Shown: positions 10,633 through 20,040, counted from the first letter of the stretch. The stretch is DNA of 64,000 nucleotides from Pseudohalioglobus sediminis (GCF_008370495.1 NZ_VTUX01000002.1:372001-436000), one strand, 5' to 3'. The notes: generated by a model not told the origin, from the sequence alone. Numbers and translations are program-made.

Positions 10633-11436
10633 TCAAGCCAGCCAGAAAAAGTACAGTACGCCCGCCAGCGCGATCCGGTAATAAACAAACGGCATCATAC
10701 CCACCCGATCCAGCAGGCGCAGGAACACGGCGATGCACAGATAAGCGGTGACACCGGATATGGCCGCGGCCACCAGCATCAGCGCCCAGTCCACCGCTGC
10801 GGCACCTGCGGCCAGTTGCGCTCCCTTGAGCAGGCCGGCGCCCGTTATAACCGGTATCGACAACAGGAACGAAAAGCGCGCGGCGTCCTGTCGACTCATA
10901 TTGAGCAGTAAGGCAGCGGTGATGGTCGCACCCGAGCGCGACACCCCCGGCACCGGCGCCATCGCCTGGGCGAGACCGATCAGCATCGCGACCTTGAAAT
11001 CCAGCGTACGTTTTCCCGGTTTGCGTGCCGCATGGCGATCAGCAAAGCCCAGCAACAGCCCGAAGACCAGTGTGGTGGTCGCAATAACCGGCAAGTTGCG
11101 TGCCTGCGCTTCAATAAAGTCGCCCTGGAAAAAGCCCATCAAACCGGCTGGCACCGACGCCAGGAGCAGATACCAGACCATACGGCTTTGCGCTGTCGCA
11201 GGACTACCCCTCAGTGAAGCGGCCCAGGCCGTGACGATGTCCAGCAGGTCACGCCGGTAGTAGACGATGACCGCCGCCAGCGTACCCACATGCACGGCAA
11301 CATCAAAGGCCAGGCCCTGGTCAGGCCAGTTTAATACCAGTGAGGGGATCACCAGGTGGGCAGAACTGGAGATCGGCAGAAACTCTGTCAGCCCCTGCAC
11401 AATAGCCAGTGCCACAGCCTGGAACCAATCTATCAC
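10633..11436 (-). CDS. uppP: Undecaprenyl-diphosphate phosphatase
   Basis: The 267-residue membrane protein of the BacA type recycles undecaprenyl pyrophosphate to the monophosphate lipid carrier for peptidoglycan and surface glycan synthesis. It shows both active-site signatures: VQGLTEFLPISSSAHLV near the N-terminus, with the Glu-rich and Ser-rich loop, and PGVSRSGATIT around residue 170, with the catalytic Arg. About eight hydrophobic helices span the rest. The start codon overlaps the tsaB stop by four bases (ATGA), so the two genes are translationally coupled. Confidence 0.95.
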   Translation of the reverse strand: MIDWFQAVALAIVQGLTEFLPISSSAHLVIPSLVLNWPDQGLAFDVAVHVGTLAAVIVYYRRDLLDIVTAWAASLRGSPATAQSRMVWYLLLASVPAGLMGFFQGDFIEAQARNLPVIATTTLVFGLLLGFADRHAARKPGKRTLDFKVAMLIGLAQAMAPVPGVSRSGATITAALLLNMSRQDAARFSFLLSIPVITGAGLLKGAQLAAGAAAVDWALMLVAAAISGVTAYLCIAVFLRLLDRVGMMPFVYYRIALAGVLYFFWLA

Positions 11437-12143
11437 TTGCGTTTTCCCTGCTCTGGAATCTTCTTCCAGTTGATCTCGTCACGCACATAAACGGGTTGCA
11501 CATCACGGGCAAGTTGAGTCTCTCCCCTGGCCGCACTGTGTCGGGCCAGAGGCACCAGATCCCGGGCCTCGGGCAACAGATCAGGCGCCACAACACCCAG
11601 GGCCTGTCGCACGTTTGCCGGCATATGCTCGAGAAAGCGGCAGCCACTGCCTATGCCAACTGCGGCCACTATGGCATCGGGTAACGTTACCTGCTTGGGC
11701 GAACATGCCAGTGCCTGCGTCAACGGTACAGCCAGCCCTTTTTCAAACTGGTACCAGGCATAGTAAATCTCGTTGATACGCGCATCGATGGCACTGAACA
11801 CGAACTGGCCGGGAGCGGCCAGCCCGAGACGCAAAGCCGTTTGTGCCTGCGCCGCCAGCGTGGACACCGGTATTGCGGGCAGTGCTGCGCTGTAGGCCAG
11901 CCCCTGCACCGCACTGGAGGCAATGCGCAGACCAGTGAAAGAACCCGGGCCGGCCCCGTAGGCTATGGCATCTACGCCATGGCGCTGCAGGCCGCCGCCG
12001 GGGAGCAGCTCTTCCAGCATCGCCAGCAGCCGCTGGCTGTGCTGCCTCGGCGTAATCTCGTGCCGCTGTTCGACAACATCGCCACGTGCCAGGGCGAGCG
12101 AACAGGCCTCTGTCGCTGTCTCGATAGCGAGAATGGTTTTCAT
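11433..12143 (-). CDS. tsaB: tRNA threonylcarbamoyladenosine biosynthesis protein TsaB
   Basis: TsaB is the partner of TsaD in formation of t6A37 in ANN-decoding tRNAs. The 236-residue product has the ASKHA-type phosphate loop ILAIETATEACSLAL at the N-terminus and the conserved GPGSFTGLRI segment near residue 68. Its length matches E. coli TsaB (231). It heads the minus-strand run tsaB-uppP and is divergent from mobA across an 85-base gap. Confidence 0.93.
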   Translation of the reverse strand: MKTILAIETATEACSLALARGDVVEQRHEITPRQHSQRLLAMLEELLPGGGLQRHGVDAIAYGAGPGSFTGLRIASSAVQGLAYSAALPAIPVSTLAAQAQTALRLGLAAPGQFVFSAIDARINEIYYAWYQFEKGLAVPLTQALACSPKQVTLPDAIVAAVGIGSGCRFLEHMPANVRQALGVVAPDLLPEARDLVPLARHSAARGETQLARDVQPVYVRDEINWKKIPEQGKRK

Positions 12144-12228
12144 GGCGATCGTGATCGGCCCCGGTAGTGCGTGCTAAGCTGCGATTATCCCACAGCCGCC
12201 TGCAGGTAAGAACCGTTGCGAGTCCGTT

Positions 12229-12837
12229 TTGTCGATAGATAGGCCAAACCTTCACGGCATCGAGGCGCTGGTACTGGCGGGCGGCGCAGGCCGGCGCGTC
12301 GGCGGCCAGGACAAGGGCCTGCTACCCTGGCATGGCAGGCCACTGATTGAACACGTTATTGAACGGATAAGCCCCCAGGTCTGTTCCCTGCACATCAGTT
12401 GTAACCGCAATCGACATGTCTATGCCCGACATGCGCCGTTGACACCGCCGGACCTGCGCCAGGATTACCAGGGACCACTCGCCGGACTGGAAGCGGCACA
12501 AGCTGTTTTACACCATGCACGCGTGCTACTGGTACCTTGCGACACCCCCCGCCTGCCACAGGATCTCGCCGCCAGGCTGTTGAGCAAGCTGGAAAGCGTT
12601 CCCGACGCGCAGGTCTGTTATGCCAGTACAGGGGATAAGGCCCACTACCTGTGTGCCCTGTTGCGCCGGGAAGCCCTGACCTCACTCACTGCCTTTCTCG
12701 ATAGCGGTGAACGTGCCGTACACCGGTGGTTTGCGCAAATGGGCGCAGTGGCGGTGAGTTTTGACGACCAGCGCGAGTGTTTCCTCAATATTAACGCCAT
12801 GGAAACGCCCGCTACAGGCCAGACGACAGCCACCTGA
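12229..12837 (+). CDS. mobA: Molybdenum cofactor guanylyltransferase
   Basis: MobA transfers GMP from GTP to molybdopterin, producing the bis-MGD cofactor precursor. The nucleotidyltransferase signature is LVLAGGAGRRVGGQDKGLL (about residues 15-33), with the metal-binding Asp in LVPCDTPRLP and a QGPLAGL substrate loop. The length of 202 residues is typical. The start is a TTG at 12229 because no ATG precedes the signature; this start is uncertain. No other molybdopterin genes are adjacent. It is not the F420 guanylyltransferase, which is fused to Fo synthase at 41 kb. Confidence 0.88.
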   Translation: MSIDRPNLHGIEALVLAGGAGRRVGGQDKGLLPWHGRPLIEHVIERISPQVCSLHISCNRNRHVYARHAPLTPPDLRQDYQGPLAGLEAAQAVLHHARVLLVPCDTPRLPQDLAARLLSKLESVPDAQVCYASTGDKAHYLCALLRREALTSLTAFLDSGERAVHRWFAQMGAVAVSFDDQRECFLNINAMETPATGQTTAT

Positions 12838-12846
12838 TTGGGGAGC

Positions 12847-12878
12847 AAAAAAAACCCGCAGTCGTAAACAACTGCGGG
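12847..12878 (-). terminator. Rho-independent terminator after the H1-like gene
   Basis: An 8-base perfect inverted repeat (CCCGCAGT at 12855-12862 and ACTGCGGG at 12871-12878) with an 8-base loop is followed on the minus strand by eight U residues (12847-12854). This is a strong intrinsic terminator for the minus-strand gene ending at 12915. It also lies 10 bases past the mobA stop, but on the plus strand it lacks a U run. Confidence 0.9.
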
Positions 12879-12914
12879 CTGTTTCTGGCACTGGTGTTCA
12901 GCGCCTGCTGGATG

Positions 12915-13745
12915 CTACTTCTTTGCGGCGGCCTTCTTTTTGGGAGCTGCCTTTTTCCTGGCTACGGCCTTTTTCTTTGGCGCCGCCTTTTTCTTGGCTG
13001 CAGCTTTTTTCTTGGGTGCGGCTTTTTTCTTGGCGGCGGCCTTCTTCTTGGGCGCGGCCTTTTTCTTGGCGCTTGCCTTCTTCTTGGCCGGCTTGCCTCC
13101 ACTTACCATGGATTCGATTTTCTTGGCCGCAGCGCGTGCTTTAGCCTCTGCTTTCTTTTCCGCTGCCTTGGCTTTGGCCATTGCCTTCTTCTCTGCGGCA
13201 GCTATCTGCTTGGCCAGGCGCTTCTCCAATGCGGCCAGTTTTTTCTTGTCTTGCTTGGCCCGCTTCTTCATCCAGGACTCGGCATGCTTTGCCATTGCCT
13301 TGGCTTTATCCATTTCCGCTTTGGCAGCCAACTCGGCCTTGTGCGCGAGCTTTTTCTCCTCAGCTGCCATCTTGACGGCCTTCAACCTGGCAGCTTCAGC
13401 GACCTCGGCTGCACGATGTTTTGCGTCGGCCACTTTTTCACGCATTGCCTTGATGCGGGCCGAACTCTTAGCCGAAGCGTTTTGCGCTGCCTTCACTGCA
13501 CGCTTGTTAGCTGCCGTGGCATTCTTGGCAGCCTGTTTACGCGCGGCTTCCAGTTTCTTGCGAGCGCTTTGCAATGCTTTCTTTTCAGAATCCACCGCTT
13601 TTTGCAGCTTGGCCAAAGCCTCGTTAGCTCGTTTCACAGCGGGTGAAACCGTCGTCTTGCTGGCGGCGGCTTTCTTCTTCGCAGGTGCCTTTTTACGCGC
13701 AGTAGACGCCTTCTTTGCAGGTGTTTTCTTTTTTGCCTGTGCCAT
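12915..13745 (-). CDS. Histone H1-like Lys/Ala-rich DNA-binding protein
   Basis: The 276-residue protein is dominated by Lys and Ala. It has a short basic N-terminus (KKKTPAKKAS...), a predicted long alpha-helical centre (residues about 35-205) with charged heptad-like repeats, and a C-terminal tail of KKKAAP/KKKAAA hexapeptides. This resembles eukaryotic histone H1 tails and bacterial AlgP/Hc1/HCT-type nucleoid proteins. Binding to DNA is inferred from composition; no enzymatic domain is seen. The ATG follows a GGAGACGAG ribosome-binding site. It is a monocistronic unit with its own putative promoter (13787-13815) and strong terminator. Sequence similarity searches are compromised by low complexity, so orthology with AlgP is not claimed. 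Confidence 0.8.
   Translation of the reverse strand: MAQAKKKTPAKKASTARKKAPAKKKAAASKTTVSPAVKRANEALAKLQKAVDSEKKALQSARKKLEAARKQAAKNATAANKRAVKAAQNASAKSSARIKAMREKVADAKHRAAEVAEAARLKAVKMAAEEKKLAHKAELAAKAEMDKAKAMAKHAESWMKKRAKQDKKKLAALEKRLAKQIAAAEKKAMAKAKAAEKKAEAKARAAAKKIESMVSGGKPAKKKASAKKKAAPKKKAAAKKKAAPKKKAAAKKKAAPKKKAVARKKAAPKKKAAAKK
12931..13092. repeat. Nine 18-bp tandem repeats encoding KKKAA(P/A) hexapeptides
   Basis: Nine consecutive 18-base units occupy 12931-13092 inside the 3' end of the H1-like gene, each of the form GCCTTYTTCTTGGGNGCN on the plus strand. They differ mostly at synonymous positions, which implies selection on the peptide repeat. The number of units could vary between strains by slippage without breaking the frame. 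Confidence 0.85.
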
Positions 13746-13786
13746 TACGCTCGTCTCCGAAATAGTTTGTCAGGTAACGCAACTCA

Positions 13787-13815
13787 AAAATAGCAACATT
13801 AAACCGGGCTTACAA
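13787..13815 (-). promoter_or_regulatory. Putative sigma-70 promoter of the H1-like gene
   Basis: On the minus strand, TTGTAA (13810-13815) is separated by 17 bases from TATTTT (13787-13792), about 40 bases ahead of the ribosome-binding site and ATG at 13745. Spacing and hexamers are compatible with a housekeeping promoter. This is prediction only. Confidence 0.4.
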
Positions 13816-14089
13816 CAACTCCCGTGCAGAAAATCCTCGCGAAAACAGGAATTTAACGCTGTTTTGACAGCTTTGCCTGTTGTCTGGCGCAAGTTGCGAC
13901 GGTCAGTGGAACAAGAAACAGTGCTTTGGCCGCATCACCGATTACTCTGCTGCCACAGAAAAAACGCTACATTCGCTGATGATTCCCGACACCCTGCTTA
14001 CTGCAACGCTTTTTCCAGATACGCCGATACGCGAATGTGAACGTCGTTTTCTGGCCGACGTGTGAACTGCGCCACGGACATGCAGATAC

Positions 14090-14114
14090 AAAAAAGGGGA
14101 GCAAAAGCTCCCCT
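14090..14114 (-). terminator. Rho-independent terminator after adk
   Basis: An 8-base stem (AGGGGAGC at 14095-14102, GCTCCCCT at 14107-14114) with an AAAA loop is followed on the minus strand by six U residues. It lies 19 bases past the adk stop codon and should end the transcript that includes adk. Confidence 0.9.
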
Positions 14115-14133
14115 CTCGGAATGCCCGAACGGG

Positions 14134-14841
<708 letters not shown>

Positions 14842-14888
14842 TTACGAAGGGCGAACACGATACACAGCGCTCCAGCAGGATACAACCC

Positions 14889-15719
14889 CTACTTTTGGCG
14901 AGTATCAGAGCGCTTTGCGCGTTCCCACAGCGCGTCGAGGGCGGCCTCATCGAGCGAATCCACATTCGTCCCTTGAGCCTCCGCCAGGGCTTCCATGAGG
15001 CGGAATCGTCTTTCGAACTTACCGGCAGAATCACGCAGGGTGGTCTCCGCATCAAGGCGCAGGTGACGGCACAGGTTGACACAGCTGAACAGCAGGTCGC
15101 CCATTTCCTCACGCACCGATGCGCTATCCCCGCTGTCCATGGCCTGGCGCAACTCGTCGAGTTCCTCGGCAATTTTTTCCAGCACCGGCGCACTGTCCGG
15201 CCAGTCGAAGCCGACTCCGGCAGCGCGTTTCTGTAATTTCTGTGCGCGCGGCAGCGCCGGCAGCGCCACCGGCACATCGTCCAGGACACCATGCTGCGCG
15301 CGCCCGCTGCGTTCCTGTTTCTTGATCGCCTCCCAGGTCGCATTGACCTGTTCGACATCTGCGGCGGCATCGACCACACCTTCTATCGCGCCACCGGCAA
15401 ACACGTGCGGATGGCGACGCACCAGTTTTTCCACCAGCGTATTGACGATGGCGTCGAAACTGAACAGACCCTGCTCACGCCCCAGCTGGGCATAGAAAAC
15501 CACCTGGAACAGTACGTCTCCCAACTCTTCACCCACATGATGAAAGTCTTCCTGTTCTATGGCATTGGCGAGTTCGTAACATTCCTCCAGCGTCGAGGGC
15601 ACGATGCTGCGGAAATCCTGCTCCAGGTCCCAGGGGCATCCGTGTTCGGGATCGCGCAAACGCTCCATGACACGCAGCAGGTCGTCAATGCCATACACCA
15701 CCGGCTGCTCCGCGCTCAC
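14889..15719 (-). CDS. mazG: Nucleoside triphosphate pyrophosphohydrolase
   Basis: MazG hydrolyses NTPs to NMP and pyrophosphate and in E. coli is linked to relA. The 276-residue protein has two MazG domains. The first carries CPWDLEQDFRSI and the metal-binding EECYE...EELGD motif; the second carries EELDEL...EEMGDLLF. The GTG start at 15719 overlaps the relA stop by four bases (GTGA), which indicates translational coupling and preserves the classical relA-mazG pair that adjusts nucleotide pools during the stringent response. Confidence 0.95.
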   Translation of the reverse strand: MSAEQPVVYGIDDLLRVMERLRDPEHGCPWDLEQDFRSIVPSTLEECYELANAIEQEDFHHVGEELGDVLFQVVFYAQLGREQGLFSFDAIVNTLVEKLVRRHPHVFAGGAIEGVVDAAADVEQVNATWEAIKKQERSGRAQHGVLDDVPVALPALPRAQKLQKRAAGVGFDWPDSAPVLEKIAEELDELRQAMDSGDSASVREEMGDLLFSCVNLCRHLRLDAETTLRDSAGKFERRFRLMEALAEAQGTNVDSLDEAALDALWERAKRSDTRQK

Positions 15720-17947
15720 TGGCTCACCCTTGTCGCGGAAATCACGTTGTGCAGCCGGTTTATGCGCTCCAGCATTTTCGACAGGGAAGCCAGGTTCGGC
15801 ACTTCAACACGCAGCCGCATGGTCGCCGTATGGCTCTTCTTGTTGGTCTGGGTGTTGATCGACAACACGTTAATGTGCGCATTGGCGAACAGGCCGGTGA
15901 TATCCCGCAGCAGCCCATGCCGGTCATACGCTTCGATGGCCACGTCAACTTCATAGTTATCTGTGGGTGTGGTGCCCCACTCTACATCTATGACACGCTC
16001 CGGCGTGGCCTCGGCGAGCTTCACCAGTCGGGCGCAGTCTGTGCGATGAATACTCACACCCCTGCCCTGGGTGATAAATCCGGTAATCGCATCCCCGGGC
16101 AGTGGCTTACAACACCCGGCCATATGGTTGAGCAGATTACCGACACCCTGCACCTGCACTTCGCGCCGGTAACGCGTGGCGCCCGGGCGTGCCAGCTTCA
16201 GCTGCGGTTCCTGCCGCCGTTCGACCAGGCCCTGCGCCGCGTTTAACACCTGTGCTGATGGCAGGTCGCCGTAACCCACCGCTGCATACATGTCCTCCAC
16301 CGTCCGCATATGCACTTTGCGGGCCACACGCTGGTAATCCACGCTGGTGAGCGCCAGGCGCTTGAACTCACGCTCCAGCAGATGACGACCGGCATCGACA
16401 TTTTCCTCACGCGCCTGGGTACGAAACCAGTGCTGCACCTTGGCGCGGGCGCGGGAGGTGCGCAGGTAACCCAGGCCGGGCTGCAGCCAGTCGCGCTTGG
16501 GGGAGCCGTCCTTGCTGGTCAGTATCTCCACGCGCTCGCCGGTCTGCAGGACATACGTGAGCGGCACAATGGCCCCGTTTACCTTGGCACCACGGCAGCG
16601 ATGCCCAACCTCGGTATGCACGTGGTAGGCGAAATCCAGCGGCGTGGCACCCTGAGCCAGGTTGACCACATCGCCCTCGGGGGTAAACACGTAAACACGA
16701 TCCTGCGCGACGTTAAAACTGAACTGTTCGGCCACGCTGCCGGTATCGCCGGTTTCATCGTGCCAGTCGAGAACCTGGCGCAGCCAGGCGATCTTTTCCT
16801 CGTAGGTGCTGGCCATGCCCTCGCCGGCATCTGAGCCCTTGTAGCGCCAGTGCGCACACACGCCCAGTTCCGCTTCCTCGTGCATCTGCCGGGTGCGGAT
16901 CTGCACCTCGAGAATCTTTCCCTCCGGCCCGATCACCGCCGTGTGCAGGGAGCGATAGCCGTTTTCCTTGGGATTGGCGATATAGTCATCGAACTCGTTG
17001 GGAATATTGCGCCACAGGCCATGAACCAGCCCCAGGGTGGCGTAGCAGTCCTTGATCTCGGGTACCAGTATGCGCACCGCGCGTATGTCATAGACTTGCG
17101 AAAAGCCGATACCCTTGCGCTGCATCTTTCGCCATATGCTGTAGATATGCTTGGCGCGACCATCAATCTGGAACTCCAGGCCGGCATTGCCCAGCACTTT
17201 CGTCAGTATGGCTTTCACGTCGACAATAAACTGGTCCCGCTCCAGGCGTTTACCATCGAGTAACCGGGCTATCTTGCGGTACGCGTCTGCGTATATGTAA
17301 CGGAAGGACAGGTCCTCCAGTTCCCACTTCAGGTGACCTATGCCCAGGCGATGGGCCAGCGGGGCATACACATCAAACACTTCCCTGGCGACGTGTTCGC
17401 GACGCGCCTCGTCATTCTTCACTGCGCGGATGGCGCAGGTCCGCTCCGCCAGTTTTATCAGGGCCACGCGCACGTCATCAACCAGGGCGATCAACATTTT
17501 GCGGATGTTGTCTTTCTGTGCGTGCGCCTGGCCCAGCACAGGGCGATCCTGCTGCAATCGCAGTTCGCCGATCGCAGCCATACGCAGCACACCACACAGC
17601 AGGTCACCCGCTGTGGTGCCAAACTCTTCGTTAACCTCGGCCAGCGAGATACGCTGCTCACGCACCACCCGGTAGAGCAATCCCGCAACCAGGCAATCCG
17701 TGCCCACGTGCAGTTCGGCCATTATCAGGGCGATATCGAGACCGGCGCGAAACGGATCACTTTCCAGTGCCCAGTCGCCCTGGTCGACACCGGGAACTGC
17801 ACAAAGCTCACGCACACGCCCGGCGGTCTGAAGCAGGCGCTGGCGCTCTTCCTGCTCCAGTTGCACCGGCAGGCTGTCCAGCCAGAGCTCGAGATCTACT
17901 TTCTCGGGCTCGGCATTGTGATGGGATTGATGGCGTACCTGGACCAT
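15716..17947 (-). CDS. relA: GTP diphosphokinase RelA ((p)ppGpp synthetase I)
   Basis: The 743-residue multidomain protein makes pppGpp/ppGpp on starved ribosomes. The N-terminal hydrolase-like domain lacks the HD and catalytic residues (LLYRVVRE where SpoT has an HDxxED motif), so it is synthetase-only. The synthetase domain carries YDIRAVRI, the acidic FDDYIANPKENGY loop typical of RelA, and EVQIRTRQMHEEAE. A TGS domain (DRVYVFTPEGDVVNL), a zinc-finger/helical part and a C-terminal ACT domain follow. The ATG at 17947 is chosen because the longer frame runs into cysM. It lies 1 base downstream of cysM and overlaps mazG. Confidence 0.95.
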   Translation of the reverse strand: MVQVRHQSHHNAEPEKVDLELWLDSLPVQLEQEERQRLLQTAGRVRELCAVPGVDQGDWALESDPFRAGLDIALIMAELHVGTDCLVAGLLYRVVREQRISLAEVNEEFGTTAGDLLCGVLRMAAIGELRLQQDRPVLGQAHAQKDNIRKMLIALVDDVRVALIKLAERTCAIRAVKNDEARREHVAREVFDVYAPLAHRLGIGHLKWELEDLSFRYIYADAYRKIARLLDGKRLERDQFIVDVKAILTKVLGNAGLEFQIDGRAKHIYSIWRKMQRKGIGFSQVYDIRAVRILVPEIKDCYATLGLVHGLWRNIPNEFDDYIANPKENGYRSLHTAVIGPEGKILEVQIRTRQMHEEAELGVCAHWRYKGSDAGEGMASTYEEKIAWLRQVLDWHDETGDTGSVAEQFSFNVAQDRVYVFTPEGDVVNLAQGATPLDFAYHVHTEVGHRCRGAKVNGAIVPLTYVLQTGERVEILTSKDGSPKRDWLQPGLGYLRTSRARAKVQHWFRTQAREENVDAGRHLLEREFKRLALTSVDYQRVARKVHMRTVEDMYAAVGYGDLPSAQVLNAAQGLVERRQEPQLKLARPGATRYRREVQVQGVGNLLNHMAGCCKPLPGDAITGFITQGRGVSIHRTDCARLVKLAEATPERVIDVEWGTTPTDNYEVDVAIEAYDRHGLLRDITGLFANAHINVLSINTQTNKKSHTATMRLRVEVPNLASLSKMLERINRLHNVISATRVSQ

Positions 17948-17948
17948 G

Positions 17949-18845
17949 TCAGTGCGCCGCGAATACGCCCGTGGAGAGGTAGCGATCACCGCGATCACAG
18001 ATGATCGCCACAATCACCGCATTTTCCAGTTCAGCTGACAGTCGCAACGCTGAAGCGACCGCACCACCGGAAGACACACCACAAAATATCCCCTCTTCCG
18101 ATGCCAACCGGCGCATGGTCTGCTCCGACTCGCGCTGTGAGATATCCATAACCCGGTCCACCCTCGCGGCATTATAAATGGCAGGCAGGTAGGCCTGCGG
18201 CCAGCGCCTGATTCCGGGTATGCTGGAACCATCTTCGGGTTGCAGGCCCACGATCTGCACGTCAGGGTTCTGGCCCTTCAGGTAAGCCGAGCAACCCATG
18301 ATCGTGCCCGTTGTACCCATAGAGCTGACAAAGTGGGTGATGGTACCGCCGGTCTGGGACCAGATTTCCGGCCCTGTGCTGGTCAAGTGAGCATGTGGAT
18401 TGTCGGCGTTGCCGAACTGGTCGAGTACGCGGCCCTCACCGCGGGCCTGCATGGCCATAGCCAGGTCACGTGCGCCTTCCATGCCCTCTTCCTGGGACAC
18501 TTCAATCAGTACCGCACCGTATGCCGACATGGCTTGCTTGCGCTCATCACTCATGTGACTGGGCATGATCAGCACCATACGGTATCCGCGAATGGCTGCG
18601 GCCATGGCCAGGGCAATACCGGTGTTGCCGCTGGTGGCCTCGATAAGCGTGTCGCCGGGCTTGATTTCGCCGCGCTCTTCCGCACGCGCAATCATGCTCA
18701 TAGCCGGCCGGTCCTTGACCGAACCGGCCGGGTTATTGCCCTCTAGTTTCAGCAGGATGGTGTTACTGGTTTGTCCCTGCATGCGTTGCAGCCGGATCAA
18801 TGGTGTATTGCCGACACACTGTTCAATGGTGGGGTATTCGCGCAT
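17949..18845 (-). CDS. cysM: Cysteine synthase B
   Basis: CysM is a PLP-dependent O-acetylserine (thiol)-lyase that makes cysteine and can use thiosulfate. The 298-residue product starts MREYPTIEQCVGNTPL. It carries the PLP Lys in NNPAGSVKDRPA, the phosphate/substrate loop EATSGNTGIAL, and the SSMGTTGTIMG glycine loop. The length fits CysM (E. coli 303) better than CysK. The ATG at 18845 gives the canonical N-terminus. The pairing with relA-mazG downstream is also seen in pseudomonads, though here no rlmD gene intervenes. Confidence 0.93.
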   Translation of the reverse strand: MREYPTIEQCVGNTPLIRLQRMQGQTSNTILLKLEGNNPAGSVKDRPAMSMIARAEERGEIKPGDTLIEATSGNTGIALAMAAAIRGYRMVLIMPSHMSDERKQAMSAYGAVLIEVSQEEGMEGARDLAMAMQARGEGRVLDQFGNADNPHAHLTSTGPEIWSQTGGTITHFVSSMGTTGTIMGCSAYLKGQNPDVQIVGLQPEDGSSIPGIRRWPQAYLPAIYNAARVDRVMDISQRESEQTMRRLASEEGIFCGVSSGGAVASALRLSAELENAVIVAIICDRGDRYLSTGVFAAH

Positions 18846-18926
18846 GACTACTCTACATCGTGTTGCCCGTGCAGCAGTGTACCGCTTCACGCCGGCCTGT
18901 GCATGTCCGGGGCGGGATTCAGGCCT

Positions 18927-19298
18927 TTAAACCAGCACTGCAAAAGCGATCACACAGTCTTCCTCGTCCGCCAGGCTCAGGGCCACCCGCGTGCCGCCTT
19001 GTTCACTGGCAACGCGCAGAGCACCGCCGCTGAGCTCCACCTGCGGCGCACCGCTGGCGTCGTGCGTGATCAATATATCCTGCCAGCTGACGCCGCGGCC
19101 TATGCCGGTGCCCAGCGCCTTGGCGACCGCTTCCTTGGCGGCGAAACGTTTGGCCAGCAGGTTTCCAGGACGCCCGCTGAGCGCATACTCCTCGCACTCG
19201 GCCGGGCACAGTATGCGCTTTACAAAACGCTCCCCCTGGCGTTCGACCACGGAGTCGATGCGTGCAAACTTGAGAATGTCAGTACCCACTCCTATCAC
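18927..19298 (-). CDS. acpS: Holo-[acyl-carrier-protein] synthase
   Basis: AcpS transfers 4'-phosphopantetheine from CoA to acyl carrier protein. The 123-residue product has both family motifs: VGTDILKFARID at the N-terminus (Mg-binding Asp) and RFAAKEAVAKALGTG around residue 52 (catalytic Glu and CoA-binding Lys). The start is GTG at 19298, two bases behind the recO stop. In many gammaproteobacteria pdxJ lies between recO and acpS; here it is absent. Confidence 0.95.
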   Translation of the reverse strand: MIGVGTDILKFARIDSVVERQGERFVKRILCPAECEEYALSGRPGNLLAKRFAAKEAVAKALGTGIGRGVSWQDILITHDASGAPQVELSGGALRVASEQGGTRVALSLADEEDCVIAFAVLV

Positions 19299-19300
19299 CG

Positions 19301-20026
19301 CTATTCCCCCTTTCCGCGGGTTCGCGCCCGAAACAGTTCCCGGCTGCGCAATGGCGCATCCCCCAGGTGCACAGCAAGCACCTGTCGCATCAGGCGGCGT
19401 GCGGCCAGGCGGTTTTCGCCGGCAAACTCACCGCGTGACATGGCCAGCAACTCATCCCCCCGGTATGCGGGCTGCACAGTCCTGTATGCACCGGCACTCG
19501 CCACCATGCCGTGATCAGGATGAAATTGATACCAGGCTTCCGGGTCCAGGCCCTCACCACTGTGTCCATCATGGCAGAGGGAGAAACTGTAGCCCAACTG
19601 TTCCAGCAAACCCAGCTCGAAACGGCGCAATACAACCTCAACGTCTGCCTCGGCAGCGAGTTCTTCCACCACCAGCGTGTAGTCGGCAAAAAGCCGGGGG
19701 TGTGGATCATGTTTGTGCAGCAGGCGCATCAGCAACTCATTAACATACAGTGCGCTGTACAGGTTTTGGCCGCGCAAGGCTTGCGCCAGCCCGGCGGGCT
19801 CTACCTGGGTCAGGGTTTTCAACTCGCTGCGGCCACTGAAAGACAGTAGCAAGGGGGTGAAGGGTTGCAACAAGGCAGACGTGCTGCCACCGCGGGCCCT
19901 GCGCCGCGCGCCTTTGGCGACCAGGCTGATCCTGCCGTGTTCGGCGGTAAACGCCTCCAGTATCAGACTGCTGTCCCGGTATGGTCGACCGTGCAGGATA
20001 TAGGCGGGCTGCAGGGAAACACGCAT
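19301..20026 (-). CDS. recO: DNA repair protein RecO
   Basis: RecO promotes RecA loading on SSB-coated single-stranded DNA with RecR in the RecF pathway. The 241-residue protein shows the N-terminal OB-fold start (QPAYILHGRPYRDSSLIL), the basic VAKGARRRARG loop and the helical C-terminal half typical of the family (E. coli RecO 242). It lies 14 bases behind era and 2 bases before acpS, the conserved era-recO order. Confidence 0.95.
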   Translation of the reverse strand: MRVSLQPAYILHGRPYRDSSLILEAFTAEHGRISLVAKGARRRARGGSTSALLQPFTPLLLSFSGRSELKTLTQVEPAGLAQALRGQNLYSALYVNELLMRLLHKHDPHPRLFADYTLVVEELAAEADVEVVLRRFELGLLEQLGYSFSLCHDGHSGEGLDPEAWYQFHPDHGMVASAGAYRTVQPAYRGDELLAMSRGEFAGENRLAARRLMRQVLAVHLGDAPLRSRELFRARTRGKGE

Positions 20027-20040
20027 GCTGGCCAGGCGCC

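Larger units (their letters stand above)
13746..14133. other. 388-base intergenic stretch between adk and the H1-like gene
   Basis: The stretch holds the putative promoter of the H1-like gene (13787-13815) and the adk terminator (14090-14114). In the remaining middle part (about 13820-14085) I see no convincing gene; the short open frame on the plus strand at 13880-14065 lacks a ribosome-binding site and has no recognisable protein. Confidence 0.6.

Noticed and set aside
12229-12837. Considered a stand-alone CofC-type guanylyltransferase for the F420 pathway
   Set aside because: The LAGGAGRRVGGQDKGLL signature is that of MobA; a CofC-like domain is already fused to Fo synthase.
12940-14040. 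A 366-residue open frame on the plus strand opposite the H1-like gene
   Set aside because: Low-complexity Phe/Leu/Ala product is the antisense of Lys/Ala codon repeats; no ribosome-binding site and the minus strand has a clear gene with promoter and terminator.
13880-14065. A 61-residue plus-strand frame between adk and the H1-like gene
   Set aside because: No ribosome-binding site, no recognisable domain, and overlaps no conserved context.
15716-17947. Considered SpoT (bifunctional synthetase/hydrolase) instead of RelA
   Set aside because: The HD-type hydrolase residues are missing and the gene is coupled to mazG, the relA context.
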